Source: Plutella xylostella | Taxonomy: Eukaryota > Arthropoda > Insecta > Lepidoptera > Plutellidae | Assembly: GCF_932276165.1 (NCBI RefSeq) | Contig: NC_063983.1 | Coordinates: forward strand, 7,199,501-7,263,500 | Direction: 5' to 3' | DNA length: 64,000 nucleotides | Shown: piece by piece, positions 47,337 through 60,265 of the stretch | Numbering within the stretch: position 1 is the stretch's first letter | How the letters are laid out: the number at the start of each line of letters is the position of its first letter | Notes under the pieces: model-generated | What the model was told of the DNA's origin: nothing | The model's database searches: none | What the model saw: only the letters and a program-made list of their open reading frames with translations | Translations under genes and position numbers: made by a program

Positions 47337-47925
47337 TCGAGGAATGACATGCGGAAGACACGTAATGTAGAACTGTTTCTTGTAAACAAACGCACAAATT
47401 AATTATCTAATTAAACGAGAGCTGGGTGGCGAGGTTTTTTAGAGGTTTTGCTGAACGGTAACGTTTTTTTACCGTGGGTCTTTTATTGTAATTATTTAAT
47501 TAGTATTATTTTAGATATTTAGTGTAACTTTATTTATGGTAAAAGTAATCCCTGTAGTAACTAAGAAAGTTTGTCATGATGTCTATTTAAAGTTATCTAG
47601 TGATACTGAAAAACCAAGCGAGAACGTCCAAACACCGATAGCAAAGAAACAAAATCGTCTACGTAGGAATATACAATAATATAGGTACACACTGAAACTA
47701 GTGAAACGTAGGATTAGCGTAAACCCATTTCAATCAGTGCGAAGCTCGACTTGCTTAGTTTGCTTACATTAGCGTTGAGACTGAGACGTGACTTGCATTC
47801 GAATGTTATCTAATTGAGCTCAATCATTTTGTTGTGTACGTGTATTGTACACCTGGAAACACTAATGACATTGAATAGCCCTTGTATGAGGCACTGACAA
47901 AACTGATAATTCAAAGATTAGTATA

Positions 47926-48148
47926 ATCCTAACTAATATTATAAATGCGAAAGTAACTGTATCTGTCTGCCTGTCTGTCTGTCTGTCTGTCTGTTACTCT
48001 TTCACGCCAAAACTACTGAACGGATTTGAATGAAATTTGGTATACATACGGTCTAGACCCTGGGAAAGAACATAGGCTACTTTTTATCCCGGAATTCCCA
48101 CGGGAAAACTTTTTAAGGCGAAGCGAAGCGCGCGGGAACGGCTAGTAG
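47926..48148 (+). mobile_element. Family M3, copy 2 with TCTG repeat
   Basis: Starts ctaactaatattataaatgc, has a CTGT run at 47966-47993, and ends gcgcgggaacggctagtag. Reverse complement of 42971-43179. Confidence 0.85.
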
Positions 48149-51100
48149 TTAATATCTACTACTTTGCATATTATTTGCAGCTATCCTGGTGGCTAATCAC
48201 ATGAAAGCTTCGTCTAAGTTGTCTAAGCCTCTTCCCAAAAAGCTGGCACACGCTGGCTCCGTCTTATGAAATTAAACAAGGCTCATACGCAGAGGTTGGG
48301 ACTGCTCGCGTATCGCGTATCGTTTCAAATCAAACTGGAGCCATGATTTACAAGTAAGTATATAAGGCCATTAATTACGCACTAATAGCGAATAATCTGT
48401 AAAAGAAATACTACCGGTCTACTCTGTAAAAGAAAATAAACATTAACAAAATTTCGATCACATTCGTACTATATTTGTACTCATCATTGATGAAAACCAC
48501 CTAAGATTTACCATAATCATTAATAGAAACAGTCAAATTATCGTTGGATTACATCACCGCGGAACTTAGTCTGATTGAAAAAAAAAAAAAAAATCTACAA
48601 TCCACAAGAAATCCCAATCTACAAGACGTCCTCTACTGGGAATACTCTAGGTCCTAGGTTATAGAAAGTATTCCCAAATGATAACTACAAGGCCGACAGC
48701 CAAATTACCGTTTTGGAGCTTCGTGGCAGAAGTATTATGCTGGACATATTGAACCACACTGGGCTACCAAAATAGAATAGAAATATATTCTGATGCGCTG
48801 TTAAATCTACTTGAATGTTGCAAAAGGCATAAGCAAAGGGTTTTTTCAAGCAATCAGGGGGAGTCAACTCGCCATTCTAAACAACTTTTGTGTCTCTGTT
48901 CATTTCGTTAAAGCGACCTTGTGTAGACCCCCTGCTGTCTAACCAGTGATTTTCTAATCATAATCTTATAAAATTAGCAACAACATAATAGAGATAACAT
49001 TAAATATTATCAGTGCTCAACCTAAACGTACTTGCCTCAATGTACGTACGTACACTGGATACATTACCTACATTTTATTCTGTACTAAAACAAAAAAAAA
49101 ACTACTTCATTCACAAAGTCAATAACTGTGTAGTTGACATTTTTATGAACGTCTAGCATGTTTTTATGCCGCGTAAATCGTTAATTAGATAGCCTCACAT
49201 AACTTTCCTCGCCTAAAGCAATAACTCCTATGTCAACACGCATTGTACTTTTCAATGAAAAATAGATATTTCCGTTTTATTTACTATACGGAACCTAGCT
49301 TATAATAATTGGATTAATGCTTGGGTAACAACAAAACATTAAAAAAATGGATAAGTTACTTTTTAAGAGGCTAGGGGATATTTAGGCTATCAGAGGGCGT
49401 GTAACGTGCATTAAACAAACCCGTGATATATCTCCCGTGCCTTATGTAATAATATATGTTATAATACAGGGTGTTGTAAAAAGGGTACGACCGATACGGT
49501 CAAAATAAGATCGAAAATCAGCCACCATTTCGAGTCATAAATAGGCACCTAGTAAAACTGAGCGTGGAACATAACTTACTGCTGGGAATCAATAAGACGA
49601 CAAGACTACACTCAACACTAAGGGTGCGAGTTGGCAGCGGACAACAAGAGGTTGTCGCATACGACGACGCGACGTGTCGCAACGTTACTAGAGGTATATA
49701 CTGTAGGATTACCATCACCTGACGTTAGTAATTAACAATCCATAAGCAGTGCCGCCGTCTCTCGCCTGTAAAACATCAGTCAGATCCTATACACACCAAT
49801 CCAATCCACCGATCCACCGATCCAATATACACCAACATAATAATCGTACAATACAGACGTTGCGATTGCGACGCGCCGCCGTCGTCTGCTGTCCTTATGT
49901 CGCACGCTACCAGCTTTCACCCTAACCCTACAGAAACTGTCACAAATGCAGCTAAAAATTCAATCTGAGGAGCAAATTGAATCTGCAGTCTGCTAACTCG
50001 GGATAAGTGTGTGACTGAAATGACATTTCACATGAATTTTATATTTACGTAGTACTTTATTACTAGTACAACATGGGGGTTTGGTTAATACAAGTCGCTT
50101 TTTCTTCAACCAGATACCTAATAATAGGTTTATAGATAGATTTATACTTAGTTACTAACATAATTAATGGAGTTAAAAAGACGTAGTACCTACTATCTAC
50201 ACACGCAACGCAATATATCCCATAAGTAATTATTGAAAATAATCTCAATTTGACAAAATACCCCCCCACAATACATTTTACATGCCATTTTTTTACGAAT
50301 TTCCAATAAAGTTTGTGGTACCAACCGGTAAGATCCGGTTAACCCTTTGAACTTCACCGAAATGTATTTTCTGTAAACATTTGTGCCTCCGCGCCCGTAC
50401 GGCTGCGTATTTACAAAACTCTGCTTCTGACATGTTAATTTTACCATGCGACCTATTTTAATCGAAAATATTATTCGTGCCTCGCAACGTGAATTTGGTT
50501 ACGAGCTCAAGCTATTTTGTCGCATAGTTATTAATAAGGGTGCGTGTGGGCTATGCGAACGTGACACGTTGTTTCCGATACAATTATGTTTTAATCTGGA
50601 TTTAATTATGACTGGTGTGTGCGTGCCCTTATTCAGTTTTCACGGCTTAATGCTAACTTAATAATCATATATGAGGCGTAATCACGTGTCTGAGGGATTG
50701 CTGAAAGCTCTTTAATTAATCACTCGTTAGTGATATGGATATTGGAGAGCATATTTTAGACGTAACTAAATGAGTAATATACGTAACGGTAATGATGACG
50801 CATGGGCTAATGGAAATTATTGCTTTTTAGGTGGAGTATGTAGGGATTGATATAATTTAGCTATAAGGTACTCAATATACTTCTTCTTCTTATAGTGCCT
50901 CTCCATCATTGAAGGTTGGCAGTCAGCTCTTTGCAGCGCTCTCTATTCCTGGCTGTTTTAAATGTACTTACTCATTACAGAATAAGAAACTACAGTCAAT
51001 TACGAGTTTTTTTTAGGTTTTAAAGCCCTCTTCACCATAACCGAGAGACCAAAGTATTTTTAATAAATATACTTATACATATTCATATTTAAATCATTAT

Positions 51101-51400
51101 TTTTTATTACAGCTTTGAAATTTCGCACAGAATCACCTAGCAAGTAGAAACCGTCGACCCACTTGTATGTCGCACGTGATTTGCTGCAGATGTAGAATAG
51201 AAACTAGCTAAGTACTCGTACCTCGGCCGAGGATCTCCAATACGTCTCGACTATTAGCCTACTTCCATCTTGTAGGGTTTCATTCCAATCGTATTCTACA
51301 GAATCTACAGTCTAGGACAAATCTTTGAACTGAGTGAAGTGCTAACAGGGCAAGTCATAGCAAAATTTTATGGATGTCAAAGGAAATAATAATAATAAAT
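48149..51400. other. No gene seen
   Basis: AT-rich noncoding sequence with a poly-A run near 48577-48593 and a lone M2 end at 49466. A fragment near 50880-50960 (ctccatcattgaaggttggc) resembles a LINE 3' tail. Confidence 0.5.
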
Positions 51401-51515
51401 ATGTGAGGACATCTCACACACGGCCATCCGACCCCAAGGCAGAACCTGTGTTATGGGTGTCGTACAGCTGATATATCTACACAAATACATAGATAGATAC
51501 ATACTAAATAGAAAT
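51400..51515. repeat. Dispersed lepidopteran repeat, copy 2
   Basis: tgtgaggacatctcacacac then ggccatccgaccccaaggc, ending in a run of atac/atag. Relative of 8009-8150. Confidence 0.65.
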
Positions 51516-51611
51516 ATCAACATCCAAATTATACCTACTTGTCTGTATTATAAAAAAAAACTAAAAATAACTGTCAAATATAACATTTCCTCGTGTTTAC
51601 ATCCCATTTGG

Positions 51612-51976
51612 GTCAATTCAGACGTACCACAACCACGCTGTGTGGTCGGGCGTATATTTAGTATTGAAAATGAAAAATCCAATTCACACATTTTGCCGTT
51701 GTCATCGACCACCTGTGTAATACGACCACATCGCAACCACATCGCGTCGGCAACGCCGCCACGCGGCGGCGGCACCGCGGCCACCTCCTCTCCCTATTAA
51801 ATGCATACGACCACGTGGTTACCACATCGCAATGACAGCGACAACGCAACCACATCGACATTTTGTCGCTGCCACAACGCAACTGAAAAGACGCTGTCAC
51901 ACTATTCACACGTAACCACAGCTTGACCACATTATGTCGCTGCGACGTGGTGTGGTTGTGGTACGTGTGAATTGAC
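51612..51976. mobile_element. MITE with 25 bp ends and CCACATCGC-rich interior
   Basis: Left GTCAATTCAGACGTACCACA and right (inverse) GTCAATTCACACGTACCACA, one mismatch in 25. The interior is built of degenerate CCACATCGC-like units and a GCGGCGGCGG core. It ends 27 bp before the next element. Confidence 0.75.
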
Positions 51977-52011
51977 GCTTAGAGTCCCCGAGTCACTATT
52001 GTATTTAAATA

Positions 52012-53057
52012 GGGTCCAGCCAGACTCGTCCCATTCCACACTCGACCCGGCCACACTCGACCCGAATTTCTAAAATACGATAAGGTCTAGGTACTTTTGT
52101 TGAAATGTATGAAATGTACTGTCAGTCACAAGAGTTAAACATTATTAGTAGGTAACACATGTTTTGAATTATAAACGTAATAAGTAATAATAAATATTAA
52201 CAAAATAAATAACTATTAATAATTTTTTTTTTTTTTTTTATGTAGCCTGGTTAGTGTCCCACTGCTGGGCAAAGGCCTCCTTATAAATTGACCACCGGTC
52301 CCGATCCTGTGCCTCCTTCGGCCATTGAGGTAAAAACTTGTCGAGGTCGTCCCGCCATCTCCGTCTGGGTCTTCCACGACGCCGACGTCCATCATTGGGC
52401 ACCCACTCGGTGACAATTCTTGCCCACCGGTCCGGGTGCATGCGACAGACGTGGCCTGCCCAGGCCCACTTCAGCTTCGCAGTCTGTGCGCCCACATCAG
52501 TTATACGAGTCGAGGAGCGTAGCGTGGTGTTCCGGATTCGGTCAATCCTTCGTACACCAAGTATATTAATAATTATGTGTGCTAAAATCATAGTTACACA
52601 AAATATCTTTACAATGAAATATGTATAAAATCCTTTTGATAAAATCCGTTTGCTGTTTATAAAATTATAATTACTTCGCAGTAGCCCTTGTTGTTGCTCC
52701 TTATCAAATGTATAAATTACAATACAAGTAAGTGCGCCAAAGAGATGGATGCAGGCCATCCAAATCTTGACCATTGTTATCGATAACCCGTTTATTTCAG
52801 GCTAAAACAATGAGAAGGGTAAACTACATCTCTCTGTTACTGAGGTCAAACTTAGGCTAGTTTAGTCAACATATTTCTTAAATTTAAGTGATAATCACTT
52901 TATATGCAATCAATTAAGAAATACATAAACATTTTCTGTCGACTGTACTTTGCGATAAGAAAAAAAATACAAACAAAAATGAACTTTATCGAAATTATGA
53001 AATTCGGGTCGAGTGTGGCCGGGTCGAGTGTGGAATGGGACGAGTCTGGCTGGACCC
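52012..53057. mobile_element. DNA transposon-like element, perfect 59 bp TIRs, 8 bp target duplication
   Basis: 52012-52070 and 52999-53057 are exact reverse complements, starting GGGTCCAGCCAGACTCG. TTTAAATA flanks it at 52004-52011 and 53058-53065. Without a nested LINE the element would be about 0.7 kb. An 8 bp duplication fits hAT, P or Merlin types; no transposase is recognisable. A minus-strand frame at 52774-52575 opens MVKIWMACIHLFGAL with hydrophobic segments, of unknown meaning. Confidence 0.92.
52225..52563 (-). mobile_element. RTE-type LINE 3' end nested in the TIR element
   Basis: The minus frame reads RIRNTTLRSS, LKWAWAGHVCRM, GRRRRGRPRRRWRDDL and RDRWSIYKEAFAQQW, the LINE C-terminus, ending in a poly-A tail (plus poly-T at 52225-52240). 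TATTAATAATT flanks it at 52214-52224 and 52564-52574. It is 5'-truncated. Confidence 0.9.
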
Positions 53058-53944
53058 TTTAAATATACATATACTACATATTTAAATCTTATTATGGATT
53101 ACAAATTTTGACAATGCTATAAAACTATTGGAATTTAAATAGGGTCATAAAATGAATTGTTACTTATAAAGGCCATTGCTTTTATGTTGCTCGTTCATTG
53201 TTGATATTGTTTCTAGAATACGGTCCCAGTAGTTAGAGTAGTTCACTTGTAACTTGTAATGATCATGTTCTCAGAATTGTGCAATTGAACCTTCGTAGGT
53301 TGTCGTGAATGAAAGGTTTATATCCATTCGCAGAGTTAGGGATATTGAAGGAACCTACATTCATTTATTAATTATATGTTTAAGATACAATCTAGATTAT
53401 CCACTGAACCTAACTGAAGTTAAACCCGTACACACACATACCTTAACCTCATCTTTCGTTTGGAATTCGTACTTCTATAGAAAAGTATAAAAACATTATA
53501 TACAACACAGAGAATTCTCAGAAACAGTAACAATGTAAAACATACGGCAAAATGCTTTTAAGAGTCCGTTTTCCTACGAAATTGGAGTCATATGTTTTCG
53601 TGGAAAATTGAGGCGAGAAAATCCTACCACGAATAAATGTATGTGAGTGATTTAATATGTTATACTTTTTATGTGAAAACTGGCAATATTTTATGAGTGG
53701 ACGAGAAAGTCTAAATTTGAGGGACTAATTGGGGCCTGAAAATTCTAACAGGATTATTTGTATCTACTATATCTATTTCTGTTACTTACTTAAAATCGGC
53801 TTTGCCGAAGATACTGTACCTACTGCCAAAACTCTTAACCAGTAGAAACCATTTTTTTTATTGGTCAGAAATATGCTATGAGACCGAGTAGGTATAAATA
53901 ACACATACTTACGTATATTCCCGAAGGAAAACATTTATGGGAAG

Positions 53945-54047
53945 CAGTACGTCTAGTACAGGTTTGATAGTTCGTCGAAAACTGTAACAGTTTCAGTCTT
54001 CTCACATACAAAGTGGCGCTTCTAGCGGAAACTATCATGAAACTTTT
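53945..54047 (-). repeat. Dispersed repeat R4, copy 1
   Basis: gtctagtacaggtttgatag through cgcttctagcggaaactatc is inverse to 60505-60597 (gatagtttccgctagaggcg through aacctgtactagacg). Confidence 0.75.
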
Positions 54048-54647
54048 GACAGATAATGTATGCAGGTGACAGAAGAAAACCAAAACTTTTTTCGTTTACA
54101 TAAATTGCAAAACTCGTGCAGGCCCTGAAGCTCATCTCCAAGGAAAAGCGACAAGACAAGACCATAAATAACCTGCCTGTCAATACCGTCGTCGAGCACA
54201 TCACAACACAACTCGTGGTAATGGCAATAAGCTATTATAGAACGTGCGAACGTTTATTTCACGAGATTTATCAAAACAATGGACGGGAATTGTGAAAACA
54301 CCGGTCCCCGGTTATGTTAGCAAAACATTATATTGCTACTACTGTATATTTAACAGTTGCATTATGGTGTAACAGTTTGACGGTGCGACACGTGGGTTTG
54401 GGAAAATCGTGGTGGTGGTAATGACCTTTAGGACGCTGATGGTTTACGGATTTAAAGGATCGGATATACAGACAGACACACACACACATACTGGTAAGTA
54501 GGTAGGTACATTATGTTTGTTACACAAAGCTTAGCGAATTCCGATAGCGAAAAATACCACATGGGATAGGGATACTGTCCTCACTGGAATTACATTATCT
54601 TGTGAAGGGTAGGTTTGTCTGTATTTTTGCAGTTTCTATAGAAATAG

Positions 54648-54730
54648 TGTCAAAGTCAAAATCAAATGTTTTTATTCATCGTATAAATATAAAATTTTCT
54701 GATGAACGTAAATTTTTACAAACTACTCTC
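54648..54730 (-). repeat. Family R3 tail, copy 3
   Basis: Reverse complement of 32085-32160: tttattcatcgtataaatat then aaattttctgatgaacgt. Confidence 0.7.
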
Positions 54731-57404
54731 CGTTCGGATAAGGGGGGGCTCTTTCTTTCTTAGGAGAAGTGTGTGTGTGTGTTCATAATTATATTTGTCT
54801 CGTCTCTTTAAGAAAAATAACGAACAGGCTTTAACGAGTAGTCTTCTAAGATTGCTCTTTTAGCAAGATGCGTAAGTAGGTACCGTAAGCTGTACTTACA
54901 AAATTTGAAAATGCCACCGACATGACCCCATTATGTTAACACACTCATCTCGTTGTTCACACAAATTCCCCGTGTCGCCGTGCTCAGAATAATCTTCGTA
55001 TAATGATAATGACAGACAAACACACATCCCAGAAGACTTTCTAAAGAAATATTTAACACAATGTATGCGTATGCGCATCGAATATTCATCGCAGTAGGGA
55101 TGTCACCGGCGATCGGTCAATGTTTGGAAAAGCTATTAATTTAATAAAGTAAACAGTAGGTAAAAATTACGCTAGATGACGCTAGTAATGCCTTCATACA
55201 AGGATCATTGCATTATTTTATTGCAGAGAAGGTATTCTTTTTTTATAATGAGCTGTCAGAAAATCTATTACATTATTTAGCTTTTGTAAAACTTAAAAAG
55301 GGAAGTTGTACGTTTAACTGCGTCATTTTTACCTACCCTAAGCGTAATTTTGAAAATTGAAAACGCCTTAAGTAAATAAAGAAATCCTTTCTTATATATA
55401 AAAATATTAAGTAATCAGGCACATACTTTTTAATTTTCCAGTTAAACTGTATTTCTTTTCAGGTACTAAATTCACATCACTAGAACAAAGGTACAACACA
55501 CAATGGTGATTGATTCTATGGCGAGGCCTACAATTTAGGCGACATGGCTATACGTGAATCACATACTAGAGGCGACTAGCAATATTATATGGTAGGTATT
55601 AGCAGTCGATAGCCATCAAATGACCTTGTACTGCCAAGTTTTCTCTAAACCAAATTGAAATTATTTGTATGACGTATATGTATGTATGACGATAAACATG
55701 TAGAGTCCTATACTACCAAGTTTATAGATTTTGCGTAACGTTTTAGCAGGTGGGGGCCCATTTTTTTCTGGTAGGTACATAATAACATTCAATAGCACTC
55801 TTTTATTGAGTATAGGTAGGTATCTACATGTATACCTACTTACACAAAAATCTTTCCTCTTTATAGTTTCCTAGATGTAGATATGAGATTTTAGGATTGT
55901 AGATATAGTACCTACTTATCTACAAATCGTAAGATTCTACATGCGTGAATATCCAAATAACCCTACTCAAATATTACTTTCGCCCGCCAACCCTTTTGTC
56001 ATCAATGAGGATGTATAATAAAGTAAAAATATTGAATATCGACTCGTACGATAGTAACGAAATAAGCCCTCATGAATAGGGTAAGTAAGTATGTTTGGAA
56101 ACTTTACTGTTAAACCTACTGATAGAGTCTGATATTCAGGGCGTTACAAGAGTACCTAGTATAGTATAGTATGTCGAAAGAGGGTGACCTAGCTAGCAAT
56201 TTTTAAAATATTTTTTATCAATATATCATGGATAAAAGTAATATTGTTTTGGCTTATAGGTACTTATTATTTATTTATTTTAAATACCTAAGAATTACTA
56301 CTAGATGGAAATCAAAACAAAGCTCTAATACCATACCTTCGCGATTCTAGCGAAATAGGTGTTTAGGAAAACATTTGCTATCGCTATTGTGCTCTCATGC
56401 CCCGAGCACGGGTGCGATAGAGATGCACTCTTAGACAAGTAATGCACTGACGCGACTGACAATAGGTACTTTTCTTGATGAAATTCTGGTTTCGGGAAAA
56501 ACGTTTTACACTAACTAAAAATATCAACCAATCTCTATAATCGCAAGTGCTATTAATACTCTCCTCTTAAGAAGGAAGACCAGATGGTATGAGAGCTTTT
56601 TCATAGAGAGGATAGGATAGCATAGAACCAGTGTTCAAATTTCCCGCGATAAGTATAAAAGTAACAGCATAGCATCTGTGAGTAGATGAACTTCTATCAG
56701 CACAGAAAAAGGTACGATTGTACGGGACAGGTATGGCCATTAGGGCAGCGGGATCTCTGAATATTTATAAATTCCGCGGCCAGCGCCGGTTCTTTGCGAA
56801 AATTGCTTTTAATTTCTCTTGGGAACTCACGAAATTTCCAACGGTGAAAATAATGCATACAGACGAAAGTGGTTCCGGCACTAAGTCTGTGTATGAAGAC
56901 TTTACCTACGATAAATACTTGCAACATGTATGTATCTATGTTCGTCCATTCATATTTTCTATTCAGGAAAAAATAAACCTATTTTAACTTGACTTTTTTT
57001 GCAATTGAAGTAGATGGCTACTTAAGTAATATTTAAAACTAAAGTAAAAATTCCAAGTAGGTAGCTGCTTGTTTTAATATTCAGCTGCATAAGTATCTCA
57101 CAAAAACTAGTCTTCAATGAATACCACCTACATAAGTACATCGATAAAAAAAGTGAAGATTTGTGCAATTCCTCCAACGTACCACTTAAGTAGACCCATG
57201 AATGAGGATCGAGGTCTGTTCCTGCTTCAAAGCAAACGGCTGTGGAACACTCTAGTGTGAATAGTAAATAAGAACAGTACCGCAACTGGTAGAAAATTCT
57301 CACGAAGGAATGACGTCATACAATAATTCAACTATAATATAACTTTATTATTATTATTTAACACTTTATTGTAAACAAAATACATAGGTACCTACCTACA
57401 ATAA

Positions 57405-57500
57405 GAGATGGAGATAATTCAATTTTCAATTCAATTTAATTCTTTATTTCGAGCATGGCTCATAATCACACAACATTATACATTCAAAATAAAAATTATA
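57405..57500 (-). repeat. Possible LINE tail
   Basis: ttcaatttaattctttattt then cgagcatggctcataatcac resembles the tail at 60955-61080; weak. Confidence 0.35.
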
Positions 57501-58319
57501 AACAAACAGTAAATTATATTTAGGTACAGAGACAAAGAATTAAACTAAAGTAGTTTGTTACTTTTTATATAGGTAAGTACTTAAATAAAAGTGTTTCATA
57601 TTTTTCCAATCTTTAGGTACAAAGCGGGCATACTTAAAATTCAAATTTTGGAACAAGACATATTGCGCCGCTGTTTATTCAGAACCGAGTGTATTTTCAT
57701 ACAACTAAATAGGTACTACCTGCAGGGGATGGCAGGATGGTGCCATTTGGTGCCTCTCCTTCCACATTAACTTTCATGATAATGTAATGAGGGAGAGGTA
57801 CACAAGTATTTTGGTGTAAAAATGCAGGATTTCGAGGGTGTATATATACTTATACTTCTTAGGGGTCAAATATCGTGTAAGCTATATGGGTCAAAACTAC
57901 GCTAACTAGCTACGTAAACCCTATAAGTAGGTACCTCTATGTTAAAATCCCAGTTACCTCCACAGTATTTCTTCCATTTAAAAAGAAATAAATTTTCAGC
58001 ATAATTGTGGCACAATGTTGTACCAACTTTACCCGTGTAAATTTAAAAAGCTAAAGTATAATTTGGCTCACATTTAAAGCTTTGTTTACATGAAATGCTT
58101 TTGTTTACTGTTCCCGCGTATACTCAGGAGTGCGAATTCTGGAACGTTCCACAACGTTGGAAAATTTTACGCTTTTATTTATTTTGTAATGAAAATTTGC
58201 TTTAGCATTTCAAAAAACTTGCTTCCTGTTTTATGAGGTTTGAAATTGGTGCAATTCTTGAAGCAGGTCGAGAGCTAATGAGTAGGTATCATATTTGTCA
58301 GAAAGGGGGTATTTGTACA

Positions 58320-58465
58320 GAGGTAACGTCAAATTCCAGTGACCACCTAATAGTACCTAATTACTCCTAAACGGAAAATAATAGCTTAGTGACGATAAAA
58401 ACGTAAATATTTTGATAAAATCCCGAATGAAATGTTTTAAAAATGGAGGGGTCATTTGTTTAGTA
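58320..58465 (+). repeat. MITE family M4, partial copy
   Basis: ctaattactcctaaacggaaaa, gataaaatcccgaatgaaatg and ggaggggtcatttg correspond to the interior of 62737-63072. Confidence 0.55.
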
Positions 58466-58708
58466 TCCCACCCTAAGTTTACTCAGTGGTTAAAAACAAA
58501 CCATAACGCCCTGCTGCAACTGAGCGCCACAATGTTGCATGTTGTAACAAACTGAATAATGCCGCATGGAATATATTTTAAGGCATCAATTACGTCATTA
58601 AGCTGCTGCAATGATTTATTTAAGGCACAATGGCAGCAATCAGCAACCGTACCGGCAGTTGCTACTTGGATATTCAATTGAAACTACCCAAATTTATAGC
58701 AAAATTTA

Positions 58709-58840
58709 TACAGTGTGATGCAAAAGTGGTATACGAGAGGCCAAGCCAAAGAGAGTGACTGGGGTAATCATCCTGAACAACTTTTGTAGTAGTCGTAGAA
58801 AACAAGTTGTTCAGATTGGCCCGCTTTTGAAACTTATTTT
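58709..58840. repeat. M2 family fragment
   Basis: tacagtgtgatgcaaaagtgg at the left, then gaacaacttttgtag and acaagttgttcagattgg. The right end is lost. Confidence 0.6.
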
Positions 58841-59406
58841 TTCTAGCTCCCCCTGAAAATTAATGTGCTTCTTCTTATTATCTTATGGCTTATGTTATGT
58901 AATGTGCTTATGACTTAGGATAATCACTACATATTCTTTTACTGGGTATAGAATGTTGCTAGTGACGTACCTACCTATATCAGGTAGGAACAATATGACT
59001 ATCAATCTAATCAAGCATTAATATTCCTAACTCATAACTCACATAATTATGTCAATTGCACCATCCTACATATCCCGCAAAGTATAATGAAAAAACCTAT
59101 ATTATATCTAAAGTTGATAAGTTTGTAGATTATCTTATCAGCTCACTAACTTCTTTGTAACATTAATTATAATTTTCATCTCAAACATATTGTACACTAA
59201 ATTCTCCAGAGAGGTATAACACTTCATTCAATATTTACACAGCAATAGTCGGGAGAGATAATATAATATTAAAAAACAATCGTCGACGTTGGGGAAATCT
59301 TCCAGCAGAAAGTGCTCTTACAAATACCCCCCCAAGTACAGTAAATTTTGTACTATACTCAAGTATTTACCTGCCATGCCAGTAATAAAGTTTTTTGATC
59401 ATCTAA

Positions 59407-59694
59407 CTGCCAGTTTCTATAACTCTATCTACCGATAACTGGTAGTTACTTGCATACGATTTTGACAGGTTGTAACTTTTAGCCCCTGTTCCACAATGTC
59501 TGGTTAGTGGCTATCTGTGAGATAAAATACATGCTGTCACTTTCTGTTATTATTTTTTTGACAGTGACAGCATGTATTTTATCTCACAGGTAGCCACTAA
59601 CCAGACATTGTGGAACAAGGCCTTAATGTGTCAAAATGGTATGAAAGTTACTACCTACCAGTCACTGGTAGATAGAGTTATAGAAACAGGCAGT
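59407..59694. mobile_element. MITE family M1, copy 3, split by a nested MITE
   Basis: Left CTGCCAGTTTCTATAACTC and right (inverse) CTGCCTGTTTCTATAACTC, flanked by TAA on both sides (59404-59406 and 59694-59696, one base shared with the end). The interior is interrupted by a 141 bp element at 59482-59622. Confidence 0.88.
59482..59622. mobile_element. Nested hairpin MITE with TTA target duplication
   Basis: Arms of about 65 bp start GCCCCTGTTCCACAATGTC and, inverse, GGCCTTGTTCCACAATGTC. TTA flanks it at 59479-59481 and 59623-59625. The open frame at 59572-59763 is an artefact of this structure. Confidence 0.88.
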
Positions 59695-59864
59695 AAGAAA
59701 GATCACCTAAAGCTAGTTCACCTAATTACCAGCGAATCAGTTCAGTTCTACATAGCTTTCTAGATTCCTACATTACCTTCAGACTTTACTTCATTCCATC
59801 AAGGAACCTTAACGCACCTGTTTCTAATAATAGCCGCTCGCCATTTAATTTTATCATTCCACTA

Positions 59865-60265
59865 TACAGGGTGCAGTTTTGTCAGTTACGTTCCCGTTGC
59901 CATGTCAATGCACACGAAATACTAAGCAACTTTCATCATTTGACCTGCACTAATAGAGCCTTCCCGAGTGCCGTATCAAGTGTAGGTACCTTATATTCTT
60001 GCGTCACAACTAATCTGATTGGCTAATCCTCTCACAACGATTACAAACCCTTTTTCAGCGTTAGTTTATATCATCGACATGCTAAAAATAAAATTATGTG
60101 TCCAACTCTAAAATCGTTAAAAAAAACAACTGCTCCATACATTTTGGTTTAGCAGGTCGAACCATTTTGCCATTATTTATTTATTTATTTATAATTATTT
60201 TGCCATTTTACACTTATTACGAGAACATTTTCTTTCCAGGGTCACTGATAAAACCCCACCCTGTA
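59865..60265. mobile_element. Inverted-repeat element with TA target, 401 bp
   Basis: Ends TACAGGGTGCAGTTTTGTCAG and the inverse TACAGGGTGGGGTTTTATCAG, flanked by TA. Mariner-like in duplication and end; there is no transposase. Confidence 0.75.

Larger units (their letters stand above)
53066..56630. other. No gene seen
   Basis: AT-rich, with short CA repeats near 54470-54490, an R3 tail at 54648-54730 and a repeat at 53945-54047. Confidence 0.5.

Noticed and set aside
51453..51930. Frames of 78-115 codons on both strands
   Set aside because: They come from the repetitive CCACATCGC-rich MITE; repeats without stops give open frames in several phases.
52338..52628. 96-codon plus frame
   Set aside because: Antisense shadow of the nested LINE C-terminus.
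59572..59763. 63-codon plus frame
   Set aside because: It lies on the arm of the nested MITE; no protein-like motif.
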